NCBI GenBank assembly: GCA_002311865.1
Contig: DBZV01000218.1
Location: 1 to 5,164 of the forward strand
DNA length: 5,164 nt
Direction: 5' to 3'
Source: Dehalococcoidia bacterium UBA1151
GTDB lineage: Bacteria > Chloroflexota > Dehalococcoidia > Lucifugimonadales > Lucifugimonadaceae
Shown here: positions 1 to 4,606 of the stretch, in pieces
Layout of the letters: every line of letters begins with the position of its first letter
How positions within the stretch are numbered: position 1 is the stretch's first letter
Notes under the pieces: generated by a model
Seen by the model: the letters and a program-made list of their open reading frames with translations, nothing else
What the model was told of the DNA's origin: nothing
Databases searched by the model: none
Translations under genes and position numbers: made by a program

Positions 1-155
1 GTGTTGTGGTTCAGGCTCATGTCATTTGCAAGCTGCCGAATGGAAGGCAGGGCAGCCCCTGAGCTAAGCTCATCACTGAGCACGGCCTTTTTGATTTGAT
101 CAATCAATTGAGCAAACACTGGCACTGAATCGCTGGTGTCGATGACTATTTCCAC
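1..155 (-). CDS. GntR-family (YtrA-type) transcriptional regulator, N-terminal part, cut by the window edge
   Basis: This is the N-terminal 51 codons of a winged-helix DNA-binding repressor. The translation shows the GntR/YtrA opening: VPVFAQLIDQIKKAV at about residues 11-25, then a helix-turn-helix with LPSIRQLA at residues 36-43 followed by ND and SLNHNT, the recognition-helix region of this family. The effector or dimerisation part lies beyond position 1, so the ligand cannot be judged. YtrA-type members are short regulators usually encoded beside ABC transporter genes; here any such partner would lie to the left, outside the window. No ATG is available in this frame. I chose GTG at 155-153 because GAAAGG sits 7 bases upstream of it; a TTG at 170-168 would add five residues. 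The gene is transcribed away from sthA and probably regulates itself through the palindrome directly upstream. The family call is firm; the target genes are unknown. Confidence 0.85.
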   Translation of the reverse strand, partial: MEIVIDTSDSVPVFAQLIDQIKKAVLSDELSSGAALPSIRQLANDMSLNHN

Positions 156-169
156 AAATTTGCCTTTCA

Positions 170-195
170 ATGTACCATTCAGACTAATAGTACAT
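170..195. promoter_or_regulatory. Probable operator of the GntR-type regulator
   Basis: An inverted repeat with arms ATGTACCATT (170-179) and AATAGTACAT (186-195) is separated by six bases (180-185). The ten-base arms match at nine positions; the only mismatch is 176 against 189. It lies 15 bases upstream of the proposed GTG start and covers the proposed -10 element, as expected for an autorepressed gene. GntR/YtrA-type dimers typically bind palindromes of about this size with GTAC-like half-sites. Binding by this protein is inferred from position and symmetry. Confidence 0.7.
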
Positions 196-215
196 CTATT
201 ACAAGAAGTCCGCAA
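187..215 (-). promoter_or_regulatory. Candidate sigma70 promoter of the GntR-type regulator
   Basis: Reading on the minus strand, TTGCGG (215-210) is followed after exactly 17 bases by TACTAT (192-187). The -35 matches consensus at three of six positions and the -10 at four of six, so the boxes are only fair. The spacing is ideal and the -10 lies inside the palindromic operator, which supports the placement. Confidence 0.4.
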
Positions 216-594
216 GTAAAAAATAAACTTCACGCGGCAAGCCACGGGGTATCGGGTCGACGCTGAGAAGGCGAAACTGGATCCGGGGTCCGGGGAATCC
301 TGGTAGCGTAATCGGCGGATGTCATCCTGGCTCTTGAGTATCTAGGCAGGAATGACTATTATATCCCACAGTTTGGATCAGATGGTCCTCCTGTCCACTG
401 AGGGAGGATCGATAGCAACCAAGCGTTCAGACACTTTAAGGTGAACGACAGTGTTAAGGTTCTTGCAGTGCAGGGTAAGCTGCCATCAGAGCAGGGATAT
501 CTACTGAAATCAGTTCAGTAACGCAGACCCTGCGTCGATCAACGCTTGCAACCTGGGGAAAAAGGGGCGAGAATAGCGCCGCTCCAGCCCCTAC
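216..594. other. Gene-poor region with no recognised gene
   Basis: I find no gene with a credible start, Shine-Dalgarno and family resemblance here. The most coherent frame is plus-strand 312-521, about 70 codons interrupted by one in-frame TGA (399-401). It reads ADVILALEYLGRNDYY before the stop and FRHFKVNDSVKVLAVQGK after it, ending in TAA at 519-521. That composition looks protein-like, so it could be a decayed gene fragment, but I do not recognise a family and chance is possible. A GTG at 441 could open the last 26 codons, but no good ribosome site supports it. The 3' end of this frame runs into two adjacent hairpins, described separately. Confidence 0.4.
502..535. repeat. Two contiguous perfect hairpins
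   Basis: TACTGAA (502-508) pairs perfectly with TTCAGTA (514-520) around a five-base loop. The next base begins ACGCAG (521-526), which pairs perfectly with CTGCGT (530-535) around a three-base loop. There is no gap between the two stems. GCGT (532-535) can alternatively pair with ACGC (542-545). No T-run follows on either strand, so these are not simple intrinsic terminators. They could be a protein-binding region, a transcript fold, or a remnant of a repeat element. Confidence 0.55.
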
Positions 595-626
595 TTGACC
601 ATACCCCCTAAAAGACTCTTTATATT
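595..626 (+). promoter_or_regulatory. Weak candidate promoter for sthA
   Basis: TTGACC (595-600) is a good -35 match. Downstream, TTTATA (619-624) gives an 18-base spacer with only three of six -10 matches, while the better TATATT (621-626) gives a long 20-base spacer. Transcription would start about 105 bases before the sthA ATG. It is the best promoter-like pair I see in the leader, but it is not strong. Confidence 0.3.
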
Positions 627-709
627 TCGCAGGCCCGCGGCATCAAATAGTGGTCCCTCGGCACACATACCCTTCCCGCGTTCTCAGGACGTGGCTGGTT
701 GCATTAGGT

Positions 710-728
710 ACCTCGGGATGTCGGAGGT
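710..728 (+). promoter_or_regulatory. sthA Shine-Dalgarno site within a possible small hairpin
   Basis: GGAGG at 723-727 is a strong ribosome binding site with about ten bases to the ATG at 738, and it decides that start. ACCTC (710-714) can pair with GAGGT (724-728), extended by a T-G wobble (709/729), around a nine-base loop. This fold would partly hide the ribosome site. Whether it matters in the cell is unknown. Confidence 0.5.
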
Positions 729-737
729 GGATCGAGC

Positions 738-2105
738 ATGAGCTTCGACTATGATGTAGTCGTCATTGGCAGCGGACCCGGTGGTGAAGGGGCGGCGATG
801 AAGTCTGTCAAGTCGAGCAGGCAGGTTGTCGTGATCGACGACAAACCGAAGGTAGGGGGCAACTGTACCCATCGGGCAACGATCCCAAGCAAAGCGCTAC
901 GGCACGCGATTCAGGTCCTTGCCGATACCGGCGCCTTTCGAGAGGCGAACTTTCAAGATCTCTTGAGGCGGGTCGAATCGGTCATCAGCGAGCAGGTCGA
1001 TCTGCGCCAAGGGTTTTACCAGCGTAACCATATAGATGTCATTCACGGTCGCGCCCGGTTTCTGGACCCTCACACCATCGAGGTGGATCTGAACAGTGGT
1101 GGCGTTGAGCGCTATGCCGCGGCCGGATTCATTATCGCCACGGGCGCGCGCCCGTACCATCCTCCTGATGTTGACTTCTCCCACCCTCGAATCGTCGACA
1201 GCGACACCGTCTTAGGCCTCGAACAGAGTCCGAGATCCATCACGATTTACGGAGCCGGTGTGATCGGATGTGAATACGCGTCAATTTTTCGCAGTCTCCG
1301 CATCAAAGTCAATCTTATCAACAGCCGACATCAGCTGCTGTCGTTTCTGGACGATGAGATTATCGATGCGCTGGCCTATCACCTGCGGGATCAGGGTGTC
1401 GTGATTCGGCAAAACGAGGAGTACCTGCGAGTCGAAGCGGACGACGTCCAGGTCCGCCTGTCGCTCAAGTCGAACAAGGAAATTCGCAGCGATATCCTCC
1501 TGTGGGCACAGGGACGGACCGGCAACTCGGACCGCATGGGTCTGGAAGAGATCGGGATCGAGACGGATGAACGCGGTTTGATCGTCGTCAACGAGAACTA
1601 TCAAACCGCCCAGCCGAATATCTACGCAGCTGGCGATGTTGTGGGATACCCGAGTCTGGCGAGCGCGGCCTACGATCAGGGCCGGTTCGCGGCGACACAT
1701 ATGGTGGAGGGCGTCTGCGCGACGCTCCTAATCGAGAATATTCCGACCGGAATCTATACAATCCCTGAGATCAGTTCCGTGGGTCTGACCGAAAGGGAGT
1801 TGACCGAGGAGAAAGTGCCGTACGAGGTGGGACACGCTTTTTTCCGGAATATGGCTCGCGGGCAGATCACCGGACGGAAGACGGGGATGCTGAAAATCCT
1901 GTTCAACCGCGAGACGCTTGAGATATTGGGCATCCATTGTTTCGGATATCAGGCGTCGGAGATCATTCACATCGGACAGGCGATTCTGGCTCAGAAGGGC
2001 GAGGCGAACACCCTGATGTACTTTATCAATACGACGTTCAACTACCCGACCATGGCCGAGGCGTATCGGGTGGCGGCACTCAACGGGCTGAATCGAGTAC
2101 AATAG
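738..2105 (+). CDS. sthA: Soluble pyridine nucleotide transhydrogenase SthA
   Basis: SthA is a cytoplasmic FAD flavoprotein that transfers reducing equivalents between NADPH and NAD+, mainly removing excess NADPH. The 455-residue length is close to that of characterised SthA proteins. The FAD-binding GSGPGGEGA motif is at residues 11-19, the second FAD contact ATGARPY at 134-140, the NAD(P)-binding GAGVIGCEYASIF at 172-184, and the flavin-contacting AAGD at 297-300. The dimerisation domain ends in NYPTMAEAYRVAALNGLN. As in known SthA enzymes, the redox-active CxxxxC of disulfide reductases is reduced to one cysteine (C43), with threonine at position 48, and the catalytic His of the HPTxxE motif is Tyr (Y436). 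This separates it from glutathione, mercuric and lipoamide reductases. The ATG start has a strong GGAGG. It stands alone on its strand and converges with the rhodanese gene. Confidence 0.97.
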   Translation: MSFDYDVVVIGSGPGGEGAAMKSVKSSRQVVVIDDKPKVGGNCTHRATIPSKALRHAIQVLADTGAFREANFQDLLRRVESVISEQVDLRQGFYQRNHIDVIHGRARFLDPHTIEVDLNSGGVERYAAAGFIIATGARPYHPPDVDFSHPRIVDSDTVLGLEQSPRSITIYGAGVIGCEYASIFRSLRIKVNLINSRHQLLSFLDDEIIDALAYHLRDQGVVIRQNEEYLRVEADDVQVRLSLKSNKEIRSDILLWAQGRTGNSDRMGLEEIGIETDERGLIVVNENYQTAQPNIYAAGDVVGYPSLASAAYDQGRFAATHMVEGVCATLLIENIPTGIYTIPEISSVGLTERELTEEKVPYEVGHAFFRNMARGQITGRKTGMLKILFNRETLEILGIHCFGYQASEIIHIGQAILAQKGEANTLMYFINTTFNYPTMAEAYRVAALNGLNRVQ

Positions 2106-2138
2106 GCTCTCGGCAACGCATTGTTCAAATGAAGGCGT

Positions 2139-2468
2139 TTACTCACCACCCGCCTGGGTGGTCCCGTCCAGGCGCCACTCTTCAAAACCGCCCTGCATGG
2201 AACGGACATCCTGAAAGCCTTGCTCCTTCAGATACATCGTTCCGCCAAGGCTCGTGTTGCCGTGATAGCAATACACGATGACAGGCGCGCTCTTATCAGC
2301 GCTTTCTACAAACTCCTGCACGTTTCCGTCATGCAAATACCTGGCGCCTGGAATATGCGCCTCGGCAAATGAGCCGGGGTCACGTACATCCACGAAAAGA
2401 GTCTTGCCTTCTTCCAGTGCAAGTTTTGCCCCAGCTTGATCGACTTCAGGAATATCATCGGGTGTCAT
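2139..2468 (-). CDS. glpE: GlpE-type thiosulfate sulfurtransferase (single-domain rhodanese)
   Basis: The 109-residue protein is one rhodanese domain, the same size as E. coli GlpE. It should transfer sulfane sulfur from thiosulfate to cyanide or to a thiol acceptor such as thioredoxin, in the cytoplasm. The N-terminal VDVRDPGSFAEAHIPGA (residues 26-42) is the CH2A-like rhodanese signature. The active-site loop CYHGNTS (67-73) carries the catalytic Cys67 and nearly matches the CYHGNSS loop of GlpE. The QGGFEEW motif (92-98) near the C terminus is also typical. There is no signal peptide. The ATG start is the only good one in frame; its Shine-Dalgarno is weak. The gene follows the dioxygenase gene on the same strand after 139 bp and has its own promoter candidate, so co-transcription is uncertain. 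The symbol rests on the active-site loop and size; other small rhodaneses remain possible. Confidence 0.9.
   Translation of the reverse strand: MTPDDIPEVDQAGAKLALEEGKTLFVDVRDPGSFAEAHIPGARYLHDGNVQEFVESADKSAPVIVYCYHGNTSLGGTMYLKEQGFQDVRSMQGGFEEWRLDGTTQAGGE
2145..2162. repeat. Hairpin between convergent sthA and glpE ends
   Basis: ACCACCC (2145-2151) pairs perfectly with GGGTGGT (2156-2162) around a four-base loop, a seven-base GC-rich stem. It overlaps the last codons of the rhodanese gene on the minus strand and lies 40 bases after the sthA stop on the plus strand. It could slow polymerase from both directions, but neither side has a T-run, so it is not a canonical intrinsic terminator. Confidence 0.4.
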
Positions 2469-2493
2469 ATATCCATACGCCTATTCTGTGTGA

Positions 2494-2522
2494 CTAATAC
2501 GTTGCGCGCTGCCACTTCCCAA
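2494..2522 (-). promoter_or_regulatory. Candidate sigma70 promoter of the rhodanese gene
   Basis: On the minus strand TTGGGA (2522-2517) is followed after 17 bases by TATTAG (2499-2494). Each box matches consensus at four of six positions. Transcription would start about 20 bases upstream of the ATG at 2468, giving a short leader. This suggests that the rhodanese gene can be expressed independently of the dioxygenase gene. Confidence 0.45.
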
Positions 2523-2607
2523 TGTATCCAAATGTAGACAGTTTTCCTGACGGCACAGGGGGGAGAGCCTTCGGCCAGATCGAGCCATCAGAGCCCTGGC
2601 AGCACGG

Positions 2608-3432
2608 CTACCACTGTGGCGGCCCAGATGGAAACCCATAGGACTTGTCGATCTGGTTGGCCTGCGAACCGGAATAGGGCCAGGACTGACCACCCAATGT
2701 GCGAAACTCATGCGCTTTGCCGCATAGCCAGTAGAACTTATGCGCCACGAGTCTGGCAGATCCATGCCCACCATAGTTGGCCGTGTGGGAGTCAAACTCC
2801 GGCTCGATGAGCCAATCCCGTTGTGGGGGTACGGTTCGCCAGTAGCTCCACTTCAACATATTCCGGATGCCCGAGGCAGTAGACTCGCCCTTGCGGTGCA
2901 ATACTGAATACGATGTGATGAAAACCGAACCCGCAGGGGAGTCCATCGGGCGTCCTCCGAGCCATTCGGTGTCTTGACTTGTTGGGGCTAGATGCGAACC
3001 TGGTAGTATCTCGGTTGGTCCCATCTCTGGAGTAACGGCCTGGGGATAATAGAACACCTGCAGGTAATTAACTTCGGGACCGAATACCGAGTCACCATCG
3101 TGGTGCCAGCCCTGAGCTGGAGCGGGACACTTGGCCCGGTGATTACTCATGAGCACAGGCAAGCCGACGTTGCTGCCAAGCAACGACCGCACCGAGCCCG
3201 CCACCTGCGGATGAAGCAGTACATTTTCGAGAAACCAATCCTCATGGATGATCGCGCTCGGTTCCCCGGTCGGGTGTTCGTCCAGGTACGCACATGCCCG
3301 TTGATTAGTTTCGTCTGGAACGACACCCTCCAGCACGATGGTGCCCTGCTTGCAGAACTCCAACACCTGAGTGTCTGTCAGCGTAGGGTCACAGTCGAAA
3401 GTCCTGTTTTCTCTATCTAGCTTCATCGCCAT
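2608..3432 (-). CDS. Phytanoyl-CoA dioxygenase (PhyH) family Fe(II)/2-oxoglutarate oxygenase
   Basis: The 274-residue protein has the layout of the PhyH family: non-haem Fe(II) enzymes that couple 2-oxoglutarate decarboxylation to oxidation of an organic substrate. The iron-binding HxD lies in WHHDGDS (residues 109-115), with H110 and D112 as ligands. PGSH (144-147) is the conserved turn before the distal strand. The distal ligand is likely H179 in VLHRKGES, and R190 in SGIRNML, eleven residues later, fits the arginine that binds the 2-oxoglutarate carboxylate. All key residues are present, so it should be active. No signal peptide or membrane segment is seen. The ATG at 3432 has only a weak ribosome site; the ATG two codons later is an alternative. 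Bacterial PhyH members act on very varied substrates (osmolytes, halogenated or acyl compounds), so the name should not be read as phytanoyl-CoA activity. It is divergent from the SDR gene, suggesting shared control. Confidence 0.87.
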   Translation of the reverse strand: MAMKLDRENRTFDCDPTLTDTQVLEFCKQGTIVLEGVVPDETNQRACAYLDEHPTGEPSAIIHEDWFLENVLLHPQVAGSVRSLLGSNVGLPVLMSNHRAKCPAPAQGWHHDGDSVFGPEVNYLQVFYYPQAVTPEMGPTEILPGSHLAPTSQDTEWLGGRPMDSPAGSVFITSYSVLHRKGESTASGIRNMLKWSYWRTVPPQRDWLIEPEFDSHTANYGGHGSARLVAHKFYWLCGKAHEFRTLGGQSWPYSGSQANQIDKSYGFPSGPPQW

Positions 3433-3485
3433 CGCACGCTCGGCTTTCGTTCCCGGTAACCGCTCAGATCGGCGGCCGTCACAAC

Positions 3486-3523
3486 ATCGAAAACTCGATA
3501 CAAAGTAACTAAAAACACCGGTG
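3486..3523. promoter_or_regulatory. Two short palindromes in the divergent dioxygenase/SDR control region
   Basis: ATCGA (3486-3490) and TCGAT (3495-3499) form an inverted repeat around AAAC. CACCGGTG (3516-3523) is a perfect eight-base palindrome ending ten bases before the -35 of the SDR promoter candidate. Both lie between the divergent starts, where a regulator acting on both genes would bind. They are short enough to be chance; no regulator gene is visible next to them. Confidence 0.3.
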
Positions 3524-3533
3524 AGTGGAACCC

Positions 3534-3562
3534 TTGACCGTATTTGCCATTACCCTCATTAT
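3534..3562 (+). promoter_or_regulatory. Candidate sigma70 promoter of the SDR gene
   Basis: TTGACC (3534-3539), five of six to consensus, is followed after exactly 17 bases by CATTAT (3557-3562), four of six. This is the best promoter in the window. It would start transcription near 3569, giving a leader of about 70 bases before the ATG at 3641. A GTG at 3587 would leave under 20 bases of leader and no clear Shine-Dalgarno. Confidence 0.55.
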
Positions 3563-3627
3563 TCGCACTGAATAAGCCAACAGAAAGTGTCTTTGAGAAC
3601 CTCTACCCGTGTCGAACACCTGACCTC

Positions 3628-3632
3628 AGGGG
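3628..3632 (+). promoter_or_regulatory. Ribosome binding site deciding the SDR start
   Basis: AGGGG lies eight bases before the ATG at 3641. The upstream in-frame GTG at 3587 has no comparable site, and the intervening 18 codons show no SDR homology. A further ATG at 3653, with GGGA upstream, is the only serious rival and would trim four residues. Confidence 0.6.
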
Positions 3633-3640
3633 CTGTGATC

Positions 3641-4414
3641 ATGGGAAATCGAATGGAGCTGAAATCTGTCATCGTCACCGGTGGCAGCAAAGGGCTCGGG
3701 CGTGGCATCGCCCAGGTGTTCGCCCGCGAGGGCGCCAAGGTGCTGGTCGTTGCGCGTCAGCAAGACGCCGGAGAGCAGACCGCCAAGGGAATTGTCGACG
3801 CCGGCGGGACAGCGTCATTTTTCCGCGCCGATGTCAGCAATTGGGACGATGTCGAGGCCATGGCGGAAGCGGCTGTGGACCGCTACGGCGGTATCGACAT
3901 CTTGTGCAGCAATGCCGGTATTTTTCCGTCGGCGAGAGTGGAAGAGATGACCCAGGTGGAATGGGATACAGTCAACTCGGTCAATCTGAAAGGAACATTC
4001 TTCGCGGTAAAGGCATGTTTGCCTGAACTGAAGAAAAAAGAGGAAGGCCGGATCCTGCTTACGTCGTCCATTACAGGCCCGATCACCGGCTATCCCGGCT
4101 GGGCGCATTACGGCGCGACAAAGGCCGGTATGCTCGGATTCATGCGCACAGCGGCGATTGAATTCGCCCGCTACAACATCACTATCAACGCCGTAATGCC
4201 CGGAAATATCATGACTGAAGGGCTGGACGACATCGGGGAGGATTACCTGCGCCGCATGGAGCAGTCCATTCCAATGGGTAAATTGGGGGACCCGGAGGAC
4301 GTTGCCTACGCAATGCTCTTCCTGGCGTCCCACGAAGCAAAGTACATTACCGGCCAGACGCTGGTTGTCGACGGGGGACAGACACTGCCCGAATCCATTG
4401 ACGCAGTTTCCTGA
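3641..4414 (+). CDS. Short-chain dehydrogenase/reductase (FabG/UcpA-like classical SDR)
   Basis: This 257-residue protein is a classical SDR, a cytoplasmic NAD(P)(H)-dependent alcohol dehydrogenase or keto reductase, normally tetrameric. The Rossmann glycine motif TGGSKGLG is at residues 13-20, the adenine-contacting ADV at 63-65, and the structural NNAG motif appears as SNAG at 90-93. The catalytic set is N115, S143 (TSSITG), Y157 and K161 in HYGATKAG, all present. MPGNI (186-190) is the PG motif after the catalytic strand, and the C-terminal YITGQTLVVDGGQ is the usual subunit-contact end. A basic residue (K17) in the glycine loop and R39 after the second strand favour NADP(H), but this is inference. 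The segment ITGPITGYPGWAHYGATKAG is typical of proteins annotated FabG-like without a known substrate; the fatty-acid role is unlikely because no fab or acp genes are adjacent. It has its own promoter, divergent from the dioxygenase. Confidence 0.93.
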   Translation: MGNRMELKSVIVTGGSKGLGRGIAQVFAREGAKVLVVARQQDAGEQTAKGIVDAGGTASFFRADVSNWDDVEAMAEAAVDRYGGIDILCSNAGIFPSARVEEMTQVEWDTVNSVNLKGTFFAVKACLPELKKKEEGRILLTSSITGPITGYPGWAHYGATKAGMLGFMRTAAIEFARYNITINAVMPGNIMTEGLDDIGEDYLRRMEQSIPMGKLGDPEDVAYAMLFLASHEAKYITGQTLVVDGGQTLPESIDAVS

Positions 4415-4439
4415 GCTTCCAGATACGCTGAGAGGGACT

Positions 4440-4566
4440 CGTCTAACCATTACTGATCGTTGCATGATTAGCTTAAGTTCACGCTTGGCCCTGAAGGGCC
4501 AGAGCACGGTGCGCTCGGCCTTCAGGCCGACGCGAAAAGCGGACGCACCGGTCAGTAATTTAGATG
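4440..4566. repeat. 127-bp inverted-repeat element with nested hairpins (MITE-like or structured RNA)
   Basis: The ends form an imperfect terminal inverted repeat. ATTACTGATCG (4449-4459) pairs with CGGTCAGTAAT (4549-4559) over 11 positions with one G-T. After a two-base bulge (4447-4448), CGTCTAA (4440-4446) pairs with TTAGATG (4560-4566) over seven more, again with one G-T. Inside are a hairpin TGGCCC-TGAA-GGGCCA (4486-4501), a hairpin TCGGCC-TTCA-GGCCGA (4515-4530), a small CGC-GAAAA-GCG hairpin (4531-4541), and a seven-base stem CGGTGCG/CGCACCG (4507-4513/4544-4550) enclosing the last two. It fills the gap between the SDR stop and the amine oxidase start and ends 40 bases before that ATG. 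No transposase, T-run or clear target duplication is seen. It may be a non-autonomous mobile repeat, a terminator-like insulator, or a leader RNA structure. Confidence 0.6.
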
Positions 4567-4593
4567 TTTCCGCGACGCTCAGGAGATATCAAA

Positions 4594-4599
4594 GAAAGG
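4594..4599 (+). promoter_or_regulatory. Ribosome binding site of the amine oxidase gene
   Basis: GAAAGG lies seven bases before the ATG at 4607 and supports that start. A stronger-looking AGGAGAT at 4581-4587 is too far (about 20 bases) to serve this ATG, and I see no start codon at the right distance for it. Confidence 0.55.
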
Positions 4600-4606
4600 C
4601 GCTACC

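Noticed and set aside
555..600. GGGGC/GCCCC pairing (566-570 with 587-591) as a terminator or riboswitch
   Set aside because: The loop is long, the interior pairs poorly, there is no T-run, and no known riboswitch core is visible.
1281..1700. 139-codon minus-strand open frame inside sthA
   Set aside because: It is fully antisense to sthA with no family resemblance; the same applies to the other antisense frames at 897-1184 and 1728-2102.
738..2105. Mercuric, glutathione or lipoamide reductase identity
   Set aside because: The second redox cysteine and the C-terminal catalytic histidine are absent (Thr48, Tyr436), and the whole sequence follows SthA.
2145..2162. Bidirectional intrinsic terminator
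   Set aside because: The stem is good, but there is no T-run on either side and it overlaps coding sequence, so it is listed only as a hairpin.
3100..3420. 106-codon plus-strand open frame opposite the dioxygenase gene
   Set aside because: The minus strand carries a complete PhyH-family protein with iron and 2-oxoglutarate ligands over the same bases.
3587..3640. Upstream GTG start adding 18 residues to the SDR
   Set aside because: No Shine-Dalgarno precedes it, the extra residues have no SDR homology, and the ATG at 3641 has AGGGG at good spacing.
3815..4507. Long 230-codon minus-strand open frame opposite the SDR gene
   Set aside because: It lies antisense to a complete SDR with all catalytic motifs, has no recognisable domain and reads through the inverted-repeat element. 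It is a shadow of the GC-rich coding strand.
4440..4566. CRISPR array or IS200/IS605-type REP unit
   Set aside because: There are no regularly spaced direct repeats, and no tetranucleotide guide or TnpA-like gene was seen, so neither label is supported.
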